DNA of 43,335 nt from Oscillospiraceae bacterium (GCA_022766825.1 JALEQE010000009.1:1-43335); one strand, 5' to 3'. Counted from the first letter of the stretch, positions 30,752 to 39,632 are shown. Numbers and translations are program-made. The notes: a model not told the origin generated them from the letters alone.

Positions 30752-32842
30752 TCATTGCAACGTATTGTTGATTTCGTCCTTTAACTTTTCAATATCCTCG
30801 TCATTGGGATTGATACCCTGATATTCTTTCAACAGACTTCGCGCCTCGGAAATGTTCCGCGCGTTTATCAGGTCGCGGATATTCTGCTTAACCTGAACGG
30901 CAAGCCGTTCAAATTCGGGATTTACAGCGTTATTTTTGAATGCGTCCTTGTTCTCCTCTTTGTATGCGTCAACTATCGGCACAAGATCCTCGACAACGCC
31001 TTTAAGTTCGCGGATGTCGCTCATAAACTGCTTGTGATTTCCCGCTTTCTTATCAGAAACAACATTGTTTACCAACAGTGCCGCGCGGATATCTCCGGGC
31101 AAGGAACCGTTGTCATGGTGGGAATTGTACCATTTCAAGCCCAAATCGCCGTACATCTCAAAAATCCGTGATATTTCGTGATTGTTGTCCAATGCTCTCA
31201 GCATTACCCAGCCATAAAGGCTTGTGGCGTTTACCATACCCTCGCTTGAAATATTGCTTGTGTTGTAATTTTGGAACAGTTCAAAACCGTTCGGGAAATA
31301 GTTCATTAAAAGCTGAACCGCTCTGTCGGCGAAAAAGTCATTCGTGAGCAAAAACGGCGTTATGTCCTCTTGCTTTTCAAGCAGAATGTACAGCATATCC
31401 TCGCTGTTTTCCGAACCGTTCTTCTCGAGAAACGTTTTGATAAGCTCAGTGTTTGCACTGTCGTGTTCAAAGTATTCGCGGTAAATCGGCATAAGCTCGG
31501 ACGGTAGACCGCTCAACTGTGCCAGCTGCTTTAGCAGTACGGAATGATTTTCGGGTGATGTCTTGAAAATCTGACGGCGGATAGCGGTAAGAAGATAGTT
31601 TTTCCCGAAATCATCAAGCTGTCTGTATAATTCGTCGAATTTCTTATACCCGACATTCTCCATTATTTCAATGCGAATGTTCAGGTGGTTTATCATAAAG
31701 TCGTGGTCGTCAAAATACTTTTCAAGCGGAATCGCCTTTGTGTAATCGTCCGCGAGAGCAAATTTCTTTTCCTGATAGCAGCAGCGGAACAAAATATCAA
31801 ACGCGGCTTTTACTATTGATAGATTTGACCTAAAGTTATCCATCATTAAGTCAACCGTATTCAACTTGTTTTGCGTGTATTTTTTATATAGATTAGCGAA
31901 CGCAATCAAATCTGAAATAGCATCATTATATTTTGTTTCCCTATAATAAGCATAACCACGTGAAAAGAATATAAAACAGTCAGATGCCAACTCTGAAGTA
32001 TGAGATGGATTTTTGTTGATATCAAAATAATCTTGAGCAGTTTCAATTATTTCTTGATATTTTTCTTGTTTAATTAGCAGTTCGATTTTATGGGAATAAT
32101 ATGTTGTTATACCTATACGTTTGTGATTGAGTTTTTCCAAACCCATATTAACGTATTCAAGAGCTTTTTCGTCTTCATCAATTATTTCGTAACAATCTGC
32201 TATTTCATCGTAAATATTAAAATTTCGTTCAGTAATGTTTTCATCATCAAGTTCTCCAAACAAATACTCCAAATTTCTTTTGTTTTTTTCGCGGGCAAGT
32301 TCGGTAATAGCACCGTTATCCGAATATAAATATCCGAAGTGGTCAGCTATAAGATTAAGGAACTTTATTGGAGCACGAAAAGGTGTAAATGTTTCATGAA
32401 TTCTGCCTTGAAATTTAATTTCGCCATCATTTGAAACAAGTCTTTGAGATCTAATATCAGAAAAATAATTCATATTAGATATATCAGTATATGATCTAAC
32501 AATATATGTTGCCGAATTATATTTCCTATACTCACCCGATTTAAAGAAATGAATTATATCTGAACAATCCTGTAAAATTTCATCCGCGTCAATAAACATA
32601 AACCACTCGCCTTTTGCTCTTTCAAGAGTGGAGTTACGAGCGGCGGCAAAATCGTTTATCCATTCAAAATGAAACACATTATCCGTAAATTTCTTTGCAA
32701 TCTCAACAGTATTATCCGTTGAACCTGTATCAGCAATAATAAGCTCGCTGTCAAGCTCATTAAGTATAGGCTGCAAAGCTGTTAAACACTTCTCCAGATA
32801 CTTTTCCTCATTTTTTACAATCATTCCAATTGACAGTACCAT
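30752..32842 (-). CDS. GT2-TPR glycosyltransferase directly after flagellin
   Basis: A 696-aa protein. Residues 1-200 are a GT2 domain (IGMIVKNEEKYLEKCL, IADTGSTDNTVEIAKKFTD, ARNSTLERAKGEW and the FIDADEI metal motif). Residues 200-690 are helical with TPR-like repeats, which often bind the protein acceptor. This is the architecture of SunS-like and flagellin glycosyltransferases, and a GT2 gene immediately after fliC is also found in Clostridioides difficile, where it starts flagellin glycosylation. Its leader shares the 17 bases TTCAAGGAGGATATTAT with the flagellin leader. The middle of the gene, about 31800-32600, is clearly more AT-rich than its ends. A flagellin terminator separates it from fliC, so some readthrough or a further promoter is needed. 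Confidence 0.88.
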   Translation of the reverse strand: MVLSIGMIVKNEEKYLEKCLTALQPILNELDSELIIADTGSTDNTVEIAKKFTDNVFHFEWINDFAAARNSTLERAKGEWFMFIDADEILQDCSDIIHFFKSGEYRKYNSATYIVRSYTDISNMNYFSDIRSQRLVSNDGEIKFQGRIHETFTPFRAPIKFLNLIADHFGYLYSDNGAITELAREKNKRNLEYLFGELDDENITERNFNIYDEIADCYEIIDEDEKALEYVNMGLEKLNHKRIGITTYYSHKIELLIKQEKYQEIIETAQDYFDINKNPSHTSELASDCFIFFSRGYAYYRETKYNDAISDLIAFANLYKKYTQNKLNTVDLMMDNFRSNLSIVKAAFDILFRCCYQEKKFALADDYTKAIPLEKYFDDHDFMINHLNIRIEIMENVGYKKFDELYRQLDDFGKNYLLTAIRRQIFKTSPENHSVLLKQLAQLSGLPSELMPIYREYFEHDSANTELIKTFLEKNGSENSEDMLYILLEKQEDITPFLLTNDFFADRAVQLLMNYFPNGFELFQNYNTSNISSEGMVNATSLYGWVMLRALDNNHEISRIFEMYGDLGLKWYNSHHDNGSLPGDIRAALLVNNVVSDKKAGNHKQFMSDIRELKGVVEDLVPIVDAYKEENKDAFKNNAVNPEFERLAVQVKQNIRDLINARNISEARSLLKEYQGINPNDEDIEKLKDEINNTLQ

Positions 32843-32873
32843 AATATCCTCCTTGAAAATATGATATTCTCAC

Positions 32874-32902
32874 AAAAACGCCCTCCCCTTGCGGAGAGGG
32901 CG
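32874..32902 (-). terminator. Terminator or attenuator after flagellin
   Basis: On the minus strand CGCCCTCTCC pairs with GGGGAGGGCG around a short GCAA-type loop, followed by TTTTTG. It would stop most transcripts after flagellin and lower expression of the glycosyltransferase genes behind it. Confidence 0.82.
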
Positions 32903-32986
32903 CAATTGTCAAACTATCATGCCGCTAAGCCGCTCTGATTCCCGGGATCAATGCGAAAAGCGGAAATTTTGAAGCTGTGTTGGCAA

Positions 32987-34477
32987 TTAGCCGAGGAGCT
33001 GCAGAATGGACTGCGGCTGCTGATTTGCCTGAGCGAGCATAGACTGAGCTGCCTGCTGCAGAATGTTGTACTTGGTGTAGTTCATCATTTCGTTAGCCAT
33101 ATCGGTATCGCGAATGTTGGACTCAGCTTCAGACAGGTTGGTAGAAGTTGTAGTCAGGTTGTCGATCTTGTGCTCAAGTCTGTTCTGCATAGCACCGAAT
33201 GTAGCACGAACCATAGAGGTCTTGTTGATAGCGTTATCGATGTGGTCGATAGCTTCGTTAGCCTTCTCAGCAGTTACGAGAGAGAGCTGTGCAGTACCAA
33301 GACCGCGAGCGGAGATATCGAGGTCAGCGTTCAGATCGCCGATACCGCTTGTGGTGTAAGAGAACGTAAAGTCAACAGCGTCCTTGGAACGTGCGCCTGT
33401 CTGGAGCGTAATGCTGTTGGAGTATGTAAGATTACGTCTGCCATGCTCAAATGCATCAGAAACAGATACGCCCTTGGAAACCTTAATATTACCAACAGTA
33501 TTGCCAGCTTTATCTGTAACAGCGCCATTTGCTCCTACTTGATATTCTTGTGCAATTTTAACATTACCGGCTTTAGTAGCAGTGGGGTTAGTAATGGTGA
33601 TTGTTGCACCGTTGACACCTGTTACAGTAGTACCCTTGCTGTCAACCAAAGTCCAGTTACCAGTTGCAGGCTTTTTAAATTCAAAAGTCTGACCATAAAT
33701 TGTAATTTTGCTAGTGTCTTCGTTAACTGCAAGATTAGTTTCTGCAGAAATCTTACCAGCACTTACAACACCTTTAGACGTTGAAATACCTGTCGTTGTC
33801 TTATATGCGGTATCGCCAACCTTTAATGTTGCGGTAGCAGAGGCAGCCTCCTTGCCATTATCCAACAATCCACCCTTGAGTTTAATGCTAACGCCGTCAA
33901 CGTTAATCATACCGTTACCGCCTTGATCAACGTAGCCATTTACGCCGCCTTTATAAGTAACAGCAGAAGAAGTGTCGTCAACACTGTTTGTTGCAACAAC
34001 AGGCTTGCCCGCAACAGTTGAATTATTTGTAGCAACAGAACCGTCAGCCATTGTACCGCCGTTCAGAGCAACACGACCGTTGAAGTCGGTGTCTGCGATC
34101 TGGTTCAATTCGTCGTTCAACTGATCGAACTCGAGCTGAATAGCGTCACGGTCTGTGGTGTTGTCGTATGTGCCGTTAGCAGATTCGGAAGCGAGTTCCT
34201 TCATTCTTTGCAGAATGTTGTGAGTTTCCTGAGCAGCACCCTCGTAAGTCTGGATCATATTGATACCGTCCTGAGAGTTACGAACTGCCTGGTTCAGACC
34301 ACGGATCTGGGATCTCATCTTCTCGGAAATTGCCAAACCTGCTGCGTCATCGCCTGCACGGTTGATTCTGTAACCGGAAGCAAGTTTTTCAGAAGACTTT
34401 TTAAGACCTGCAACGTTAGTGTTGAGCTTGTTGTACGCGGTCAACGCGTTTAAGTTATGTTGTACTACCATTCCCAT
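32987..34477 (-). CDS. fliC: Flagellin
   Basis: A 496-aa filament subunit. Residues 1-145 are the conserved D0/D1 start (VVQHNLNALTAYNKLNTN, SGYRINRAGDDAAGLAISEK, NSQDGINMIQTYEGA). Residues 145-370 are a Thr/Val/Gly/Lys-rich variable domain exposed on the filament, with many lysines that FliB could methylate and many Ser/Thr that could be glycosylated. The last 100 residues are the D1/D0 end, closing with NILQQAAQSMLAQANQQP and ILQLLG. I chose ATG 34477 because AAGGAGGA lies just upstream and flagellins start with MxxVxxN. A sigma-28 promoter precedes it. The next gene is a GT2-TPR glycosyltransferase. Confidence 0.97.
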   Translation of the reverse strand: MGMVVQHNLNALTAYNKLNTNVAGLKKSSEKLASGYRINRAGDDAAGLAISEKMRSQIRGLNQAVRNSQDGINMIQTYEGAAQETHNILQRMKELASESANGTYDNTTDRDAIQLEFDQLNDELNQIADTDFNGRVALNGGTMADGSVATNNSTVAGKPVVATNSVDDTSSAVTYKGGVNGYVDQGGNGMINVDGVSIKLKGGLLDNGKEAASATATLKVGDTAYKTTTGISTSKGVVSAGKISAETNLAVNEDTSKITIYGQTFEFKKPATGNWTLVDSKGTTVTGVNGATITITNPTATKAGNVKIAQEYQVGANGAVTDKAGNTVGNIKVSKGVSVSDAFEHGRRNLTYSNSITLQTGARSKDAVDFTFSYTTSGIGDLNADLDISARGLGTAQLSLVTAEKANEAIDHIDNAINKTSMVRATFGAMQNRLEHKIDNLTTTSTNLSEAESNIRDTDMANEMMNYTKYNILQQAAQSMLAQANQQPQSILQLLG

Positions 34478-34502
34478 AATAATATCCTCCTTGAATTTGG
34501 TT

Positions 34503-34533
34503 GCCCCGTTTTTTCGGAATCTTTCCGAGGGGC
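34503..34533 (-). promoter_or_regulatory. Structured flagellin leader hairpin
   Basis: The leader has GCCCC/GGGGC and an inner CGGAA/TTCCG inverted repeat between the sigma-28 start site and the ribosome binding site. GGA motifs in a leader hairpin and in the AAGGAGGA site are the kind of target that CsrA uses in Bacillus hag mRNA. No csrA or fliW gene is in the window, so this is a suggestion only. Confidence 0.4.
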
Positions 34534-34599
34534 TTAAAAGTAATTGGTTTGCCTTGTGTCGACCCAAGGACTTTCAGCTTTTCAGCTGTCACGTATATA

Positions 34600-34626
34600 T
34601 TATCGGACAAGTTTTACAAAACTTTA
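34600..34626 (-). promoter_or_regulatory. Sigma-28 (SigD/FliA) promoter of flagellin
   Basis: On the minus strand TAAA (34623-34626), a 15-base spacer and TCCGATAA (34600-34607) match the flagellar sigma consensus TAAA-N15-GCCGATAA in all but one base. The start codon lies about 120 bases downstream. Confidence 0.88.
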
Positions 34627-34641
34627 GCTTTTTTTGAAAAT

Positions 34642-34673
34642 TTTTTGTAATTTTTTTAAAAAAATTACAAAAA
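34642..34673. repeat. Perfect 32-bp AT palindrome
   Basis: A loopless inverted repeat of T5-GTAA-T7 and its complement, directly between the permease stop (34682) and the flagellin -35 box. It may be a weak terminator for the permease and an AT-rich upstream element for the flagellin promoter. Confidence 0.7.
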
Positions 34674-34681
34674 GCTACGAA

Positions 34682-35818
34682 TTACGGCATAAAAAGCGAT
34701 AACAAAGCCATAAATCCAAGGAACCCAATATTCGCCGCAGTGAAAAAACCGAGATATTTCAGTTTCGCTGATTTGTTTTCACCGCACACATACTTGTACG
34801 AAATAAGGCTTGCCATAGAAGCGATAAGCGTACCCAAACCGCCGATATTCGTGCCTATTATCAGCGCGCGGAGGTTTTCCGTGAAGCCCGACAGCAACAA
34901 AGCCGCAGGGACGTTGCTTATTACTTGACTTGAAATAACAGTCGCTGCGATTTCGTTTCCCGAAATCACGCTTTCGATAAAATCGCGGAAAACGTCTATT
35001 CTGCCCATATTTCCCACGAACACGAAAAATCCCACGAACGTAAACAGCAACGAATAATCGACTTTTTTGAAAACCGCTCTATCGAAAATCAGCAGATACA
35101 GCGCGGTCAGCGCAAGCGTGGCATAATACGGCACAATGTGCGCGACCGTCATCAAACACACCACAAACAATGCTATGTAGCCTATAAGCTTTTTCTTGTC
35201 CGAAAGCGGTTTCCGTTCGCCGAAATCGACAGTCGGCGCGGATTTTTCCTTGCGACAGAGAATGACGTTCCACACGGCGAGCAGGGCGAACGCAAGCACG
35301 GAATATGGGAGCATAATCAACAAAAAATCGCCTATGTCCATATTTGCTTTGCCGTACAAATAGAGGTTCTGCGGGTTGCCGATTGGAGTGAGCATACTCC
35401 CGAGATTGGCGGCGATTGTCTGCATTGTAACTATCGGTATCAGCCACTTGTCACGGACTTTCTCGCCGAGCATGCGCAAAATAACCACGGTTAGCGGCAC
35501 GAAAGTTATCAACGCCACGTCGTTTGTGATGAACATACTGAAAACAAAGCACAGTACCCACAGTATGAATACCACAGCTTTGAACGATTTCACCCGTTCA
35601 AGCAACCGCCTCGCGAACGTATCAAAAACGCCGATTTTCCGCAAACCCGCCATAACCGCCATAAGGCAGAACAAAATCGCAAGCGTTCGGGAATCGATAT
35701 AGCCTATATAATGACTGTCGGGCGGCACGAAAAAGCACGATATCGCCGCCAAAACCAATGCCGCGAACAGAACGGTTTCCTTTTTGATGAAGTTTGATAT
35801 ATAATGTATGACTTTCAT
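34682..35818 (-). CDS. ArsB/NhaD/SLC13-type anion permease
   Basis: A 378-aa membrane transporter with ten or eleven predicted spans. Conserved features are FSMFITNDVALITFVPL, AANLGSMLTPIGNPQNLYLY and FVGFFVFVGNMGRI, typical of the ion transporter superfamily that includes ArsB, NhaD, CitM and SLC13 carriers. The transported ion cannot be told; dicarboxylate, arsenite or sodium are all possible. It is a single-gene unit with its own promoter at 35855-35883, divergent from the amino acid ABC operon. There is no arsenic gene nearby, which speaks against ArsB. Confidence 0.85.
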   Translation of the reverse strand: MKVIHYISNFIKKETVLFAALVLAAISCFFVPPDSHYIGYIDSRTLAILFCLMAVMAGLRKIGVFDTFARRLLERVKSFKAVVFILWVLCFVFSMFITNDVALITFVPLTVVILRMLGEKVRDKWLIPIVTMQTIAANLGSMLTPIGNPQNLYLYGKANMDIGDFLLIMLPYSVLAFALLAVWNVILCRKEKSAPTVDFGERKPLSDKKKLIGYIALFVVCLMTVAHIVPYYATLALTALYLLIFDRAVFKKVDYSLLFTFVGFFVFVGNMGRIDVFRDFIESVISGNEIAATVISSQVISNVPAALLLSGFTENLRALIIGTNIGGLGTLIASMASLISYKYVCGENKSAKLKYLGFFTAANIGFLGFMALLSLFMP

Positions 35819-35854
35819 AATCGCTCCCGATATTTTTTTCTGACAATATTATAC

Positions 35855-35883
35855 ATTATATTACAACAAAAATCAAGCGTCAA
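35855..35883 (-). promoter_or_regulatory. Sigma-A promoter of the permease gene
   Basis: On the minus strand TTGACG (35878-35883) and TATAAT (35855-35860) with a 17-base spacer. A second TATAAT at 35848-35853 overlaps in register. The remaining gap to 36130 is AT-rich, contains a short AACTAC/GTAGTT hairpin near 36015, and holds no gene. Confidence 0.7.
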
Positions 35884-36135
35884 TTACATCAAAAAAATTA
35901 CAGCTTTTTTGCTTTTTGCTATTATAATAATGTAGAAGATAATGCAAAAGTCACAAACTAAATCTCACATGGTATGACGAAATCTGTGGGACATCATTTC
36001 ATAAATATGCAATAACTACTTTTTGTAGTTTTCATATTTTGCACAAAATCAACAGTATTTCCATATTATAGAATGGATTTTTGCAAGAAAACGTAAAAAT
36101 TCTTTCAAAAATTAAAATTATTTGCAATTTTTCTA

Positions 36136-36164
36136 TTGACAGCTTGCAGAAATAGTCGTATAAT
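36136..36164 (+). promoter_or_regulatory. Consensus sigma-A promoter of the amino acid ABC operon
   Basis: TTGACA at 36136-36141 and TATAAT at 36159-36164 are separated by 17 bases; the first gene starts 50 bases downstream. Confidence 0.88.
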
Positions 36165-36214
36165 GTGCTTGTAAAGAGAAAGAAAAACAAGCGTAAAGAT
36201 GGGAGTGGACAGCA

Positions 36215-36940
36215 ATGATACGTTTGGAAGATGTGCATAAGAGCTTTGGAGATCTTGAAGTTCTCAAAGGCATCAACTTGCACGTTAAAGAGGGAGAAAA
36301 ACTTGTAATCATAGGTCCGAGCGGTTCGGGAAAAAGCACGCTTATCCGCTGTATGAATTATCTCGAAGAACCGACTTCGGGCAAAGTATATATACACAAT
36401 CACCTGATGTCGAGAAAACGGAGAGCTTTTATAAACAAAATTCACTCGTCAATGGTTTTCCAGCAGTTCAATCTCTATCCGCATATGACTGTTCTCGACA
36501 ACTTAACGCTCGCTCCGATGAAGCTGAAAAAAGTCCCTCGCAAAGAGGCGGAGGAGCTTGGAATGATGTACCTAAAAAGAGTAGGGCTTGAAGAAAAAGC
36601 GCACGTTTATCCGACAACGCTTTCGGGCGGTCAACAGCAGCGTATCGCAATTGCAAGAGCTTTGACTATGCAAAACCGCGTCATCTTCTTTGACGAACCC
36701 ACATCCGCACTCGACCCCGAAATGGTTCAGGAAGTGCTTGACGTTATGGTGGAGCTTTCTCACGAGAAAAACTTCACAATGGTTATTGTAACTCACGAAA
36801 TGGGCTTCGCACGAGAAGTCGCCGACAGAATTGTTTTCGTTGACGGCGGTCAGATTATTGAAGAGGGAACTCCCGAACATTTCTTCACAAATCCGACCAA
36901 CGAAAGAACGAAAGCGTTCCTCAGCAAAATAATCAGATAA
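36215..36940 (+). CDS. glnQ: Polar amino acid ABC transporter ATP-binding protein (GlnQ-like)
   Basis: A 241-aa ATPase that drives amino acid import at the inner face of the membrane. All motifs are present: Walker [10 protein letters not shown] (about 36-44), Q-loop [16 protein letters not shown], signature LSGGQQQR, Walker [15 protein letters not shown] and the switch His in [14 protein letters not shown]. The C-terminus [21 protein letters not shown] is typical of the GlnQ/ArtP group. It is the first gene of a complete importer operon with a binding lipoprotein and two permeases. The exact amino acid (Gln, Glu, Arg, Cys or His) is not fixed by sequence. GGGAG precedes the ATG. Confidence 0.95.
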   Translation: MIRLEDVHKSFGDLEVLKGINLHVKEGEKLVIIGPSGSGKSTLIRCMNYLEEPTSGKVYIHNHLMSRKRRAFINKIHSSMVFQQFNLYPHMTVLDNLTLAPMKLKKVPRKEAEELGMMYLKRVGLEEKAHVYPTTLSGGQQQRIAIARALTMQNRVIFFDEPTSALDPEMVQEVLDVMVELSHEKNFTMVIVTHEMGFAREVADRIVFVDGGQIIEEGTPEHFFTNPTNERTKAFLSKIIR

Positions 36941-36999
36941 TCCGCCGTTTTCGGCTGATATATAAAAAGAAATAAAAAAAGAAAGAAAGGGTTAAAACT

Positions 37000-37911
37000 A
37001 TGAAATTAAAAAAACTATTCGCGGCTGCAATGGCGGCTGCAATGTCATTCTCGCTTGTCGCTTGCTCAAGCAACTCAACATCCTCCACGACTGATTCTTC
37101 AAAGTCTTCCGCTCCCGCGTCTTCGGCGGCGTCAACAACAAATACGGCGTCTTCCTCGACAGATACCACTCCTGCGGGCGGCACTTTGAAAGTAGGCGTT
37201 AAGGACGCCGTAATCGGATTCGGTTACAAAGACCCCGCGACAGGCGAATACAGCGGTCTTGAAATCGAACTCGCAAAGAAAATCGCGGACAGCCTCGGTT
37301 ATGAGGACGTTGAGTTCACAACCGTAACCGCCGCTACAAGAACGGAATTGCTTGATTCCGGCGACCTTGACTGTGTAATCGCAACATTCACAATCACCGA
37401 TGAAAGAAAGAAGAGCTGGGACTTCTCAACGCCTTATTACACCGACGCAGTAACCGTTTTGGTTGAAAAGGCTGACGGTATCACGGATTTGAGCGGTCTT
37501 GTAGGCAAGAAAATCGGCGTTTCAACAGGTTCAACGTCCGCGTATGCTTTGGTAAAGACAATGTCCGAAAAAGGCTTGCTCGGTGATTATAAACTTCCTG
37601 AGGATTCCAAGTCGTTCGACATTTCTTCTTTCAACGAAAAAGGCACTACATTTGAACAGTACGGCGATTATCCCGCGATTTCAAACGCTATGACAGCAGG
37701 CACGGTTGACGCATTCTGCGTTGATAAGTCCATTCTCGCGACTTACAAAAGCGATGACCGCGATTATATCACCGACCAGTTCAGCCCGCAGGATTACGGC
37801 GTAGCTACAAAGAAAGATTCTCCGTTGTCCGCAAAGATTGACGAGCTTATCAAGGGTTGGCTCTCTGACGGCACAATCGACGGTCTGAAAGCTCAATTCA
37901 ATCTTGACTGA
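37000..37911 (+). CDS. Amino acid ABC transporter substrate-binding lipoprotein
   Basis: A 303-aa lipoprotein of the SBP_bac_3 family. The signal peptide ends in the lipobox LVAC with the lipidated Cys at residue 22. A 35-residue Ser/Thr/Ala linker follows, then the binding domain from GTLKVGVKDAVIGFGYKDP with LEIELAKKIADSLGYEDVEF, LLDSGDLDCVIATFTITDERK and the C-terminal lobe GKKIGVSTGSTSAYAL. Glutamate/aspartate/arginine-type ligands are usual for this family. The ribosome binding site is AAAGAAAGG. A hairpin follows before the permease genes, which fits the need for more binding protein than permease. Confidence 0.95.
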   Translation: MKLKKLFAAAMAAAMSFSLVACSSNSTSSTTDSSKSSAPASSAASTTNTASSSTDTTPAGGTLKVGVKDAVIGFGYKDPATGEYSGLEIELAKKIADSLGYEDVEFTTVTAATRTELLDSGDLDCVIATFTITDERKKSWDFSTPYYTDAVTVLVEKADGITDLSGLVGKKIGVSTGSTSAYALVKTMSEKGLLGDYKLPEDSKSFDISSFNEKGTTFEQYGDYPAISNAMTAGTVDAFCVDKSILATYKSDDRDYITDQFSPQDYGVATKKDSPLSAKIDELIKGWLSDGTIDGLKAQFNLD

Positions 37912-37930
37912 TTAAACTAAAATATACAAC

Positions 37931-37963
37931 AAATGGCGGCAGCAAAAGCAGCTACCGCCATTT
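37931..37963 (+). terminator. Intra-operon hairpin after the binding protein
   Basis: AAATGGCGG (37931-37939) pairs perfectly with CCGCCATTT (37955-37963) around a 15-base loop, followed by TATTTAAAT. It lies between the binding protein and the first permease, where partial termination or mRNA protection is common in importer operons. Confidence 0.65.
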
Positions 37964-37989
37964 TATTTAAATCTGAGAGGCGGGATTTT

Positions 37990-38754
37990 ATGTTTGACGC
38001 GGAAAAATGGTCTCTTGTCTGGACGCACAGGCAGACTTTCATTGACGGTACAATTTCAACGTTGCTTATGGCACTTTTCGGACTGATACTTGCGCTTGTA
38101 ATCGGAATTGTTATCGGTTTTATGGCAACAAGCCACAAAAAAGCACTTAGAGCGATTGCGCGAGTATATGTGGAAATAATTCAGAACACACCGGTTATGC
38201 TGCAAGCGCTGTTTCTGTTCTACGCTGTGACTTTCGCGGGCGTAAACGGTTTTTCGCCGCTGATGTGCGGTATTATCGCTTTAGGAATTTATCACGGCGC
38301 GTATATTTCGGAAGTTATTCGCATGGGAATACAATCCGTTCCGAAAGGACAATCCGAGGCGGCGTATTCGCAGGGTTTTGGACAAATCGCCACAATGTTC
38401 TACATTGTTCTGCCTCAGACATTTAAAATCATTCTTCCCCCGATGGTAAACCAAGTGGTGAACCTTATCAAAAACACTTCGTGTATGTTTTTGGCGGGCG
38501 GCGCGGTTGATCTGATTTCCCGCACAAATGCTTTCGCAGTAGGCGAAGGCACAGGCTCCGCCGCGGGTCAAGGATACATAATCGGCGGCGTGATATTCTT
38601 TATCATATGTTTCCCGCTTTCTATGATAGCGTCCCATTGGGAGAAAAAGCTAAAACAAAAAGATATTCAGCCCGTTAAAGTCCGTAAAAAGCCCGACGAC
38701 ATCACGGACGCGGAACTTGAAGAGATAATAAGAGAAAAAGGAGGCGAGCACTGA
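37990..38754 (+). CDS. Amino acid ABC transporter permease 1
   Basis: A 254-aa permease of the HisM/GlnP family with five predicted spans. It contains IDGTISTLLMALFGLILALV at the N-terminus, VEIIQNTPVMLQALFLFY, and the EAA loop SEAAYSQGFGQIATMFYIVLP that docks the ATPase. I chose ATG 37990 with the GAGAGGCGGG site upstream; the longer frame from 37933 would begin inside the hairpin. The C-terminus is a hydrophilic, charged tail of about 35 residues. Its stop overlaps the start of permease 2 by one base (TGATG). Confidence 0.93.
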   Translation: MFDAEKWSLVWTHRQTFIDGTISTLLMALFGLILALVIGIVIGFMATSHKKALRAIARVYVEIIQNTPVMLQALFLFYAVTFAGVNGFSPLMCGIIALGIYHGAYISEVIRMGIQSVPKGQSEAAYSQGFGQIATMFYIVLPQTFKIILPPMVNQVVNLIKNTSCMFLAGGAVDLISRTNAFAVGEGTGSAAGQGYIIGGVIFFIICFPLSMIASHWEKKLKQKDIQPVKVRKKPDDITDAELEEIIREKGGEH

Positions 38755-39527
38755 TGGAACAATTTATGGGCAGTCTTAAGATGATAACCAACGGGAACGT
38801 GCTTCTTTACATTCTTAAAGGCGCGGGTTTCACGATTGGTATCGCGTTTTTCGCAGTAGTACTCGGAATTGTTATCGGAACGGTGCTTGCTCTCGCGAGA
38901 AATTACTGCACAAAAGGTCCGCTTAATATTTTCCGTTATATTTCGATAGCGTATATCGAAATTTTCAGAAACACTCCTCTTATGCTGTGGATTTTTATTG
39001 GACTTGTTTTTTTCCCGTCAATCGAATTTCCCGTTAAATTCGCGAAATTTTTCGGGCTGTCTAGAACGGAACTCGCTGTGCTTTTCAAAGCAATTATCGC
39101 TTTGGTATTGTTCACCTCTTCGGTAATTGCCGAAATCGTTCGCGGCGGATTGAATTCAATCGCCAAAGGACAGTTTGAGGCGGCATATTCGCAGGGGTTC
39201 AACTTCATACAAACGCTGAGACTGATTATATTGCCCCAAACTTTCAGAAATATTGTTCCTACCTTGTTGAGCCAAGTTATAACAACGATTAAGGATACTT
39301 CCTACATCGCGAATATAGCGATAGTGGAACTTATGGGACGTACTTTCCAACTTATTCAAAACTCCAAAGTATATACGGGAATGTCCACGCAAAACGTTTC
39401 GGACGTATTCGTTTTGTGCGGGGTTGCCTGCATAATTTATTTCGCAATAAACTTTACCCTTTCTTGTATTGTTCGCCATATGCAGAAACCGAAAAAACGC
39501 CGTGTTCAGGTTGCCGCGGCAAATTAA
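38754..39527 (+). CDS. Amino acid ABC transporter permease 2
   Basis: A 257-aa permease of the same family as its neighbour, so the channel is probably a heterodimer. It has LKGAGFTIGIAFFAVVLGIV, YIEIFRNTPLMLWIFIGLVF and the EAA loop FEAAYSQGFNFIQTLRLIILP. The final part ends with a basic tail (KPKKRRVQ). The ATG overlaps the TGA of permease 1, showing translational coupling. It ends the operon; two hairpins follow in the 39528-39630 gap. Confidence 0.93.
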   Translation: MEQFMGSLKMITNGNVLLYILKGAGFTIGIAFFAVVLGIVIGTVLALARNYCTKGPLNIFRYISIAYIEIFRNTPLMLWIFIGLVFFPSIEFPVKFAKFFGLSRTELAVLFKAIIALVLFTSSVIAEIVRGGLNSIAKGQFEAAYSQGFNFIQTLRLIILPQTFRNIVPTLLSQVITTIKDTSYIANIAIVELMGRTFQLIQNSKVYTGMSTQNVSDVFVLCGVACIIYFAINFTLSCIVRHMQKPKKRRVQVAAAN

Positions 39528-39593
39528 AAAAAGTATTTGGGATTGTGAAATCGTCGTTTTTCGGAGTTGAAAAACAGACGGCGATTTCTCGAC

Positions 39594-39632
39594 AAAAGGG
39601 GATACGTTCGTGTATCCCTTTTGTTGTGTGGG
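39594..39632 (+). terminator. Terminator after the ABC importer operon
   Basis: AAAAGGGGATAC pairs with GTATCCCTTTT around a 6-base loop, followed by GTTGTG. A weaker imperfect hairpin (GAAATCG...CGATTTC) precedes it at 39546-39588. Because it ends 7 bases before the next start codon, it may also affect translation of that gene. Confidence 0.65.

Noticed and set aside
32951-33784. A 277-codon frame antisense to flagellin
   Set aside because: Flagellin coding sequence is certain on the minus strand; the opposite frame is a composition artefact.
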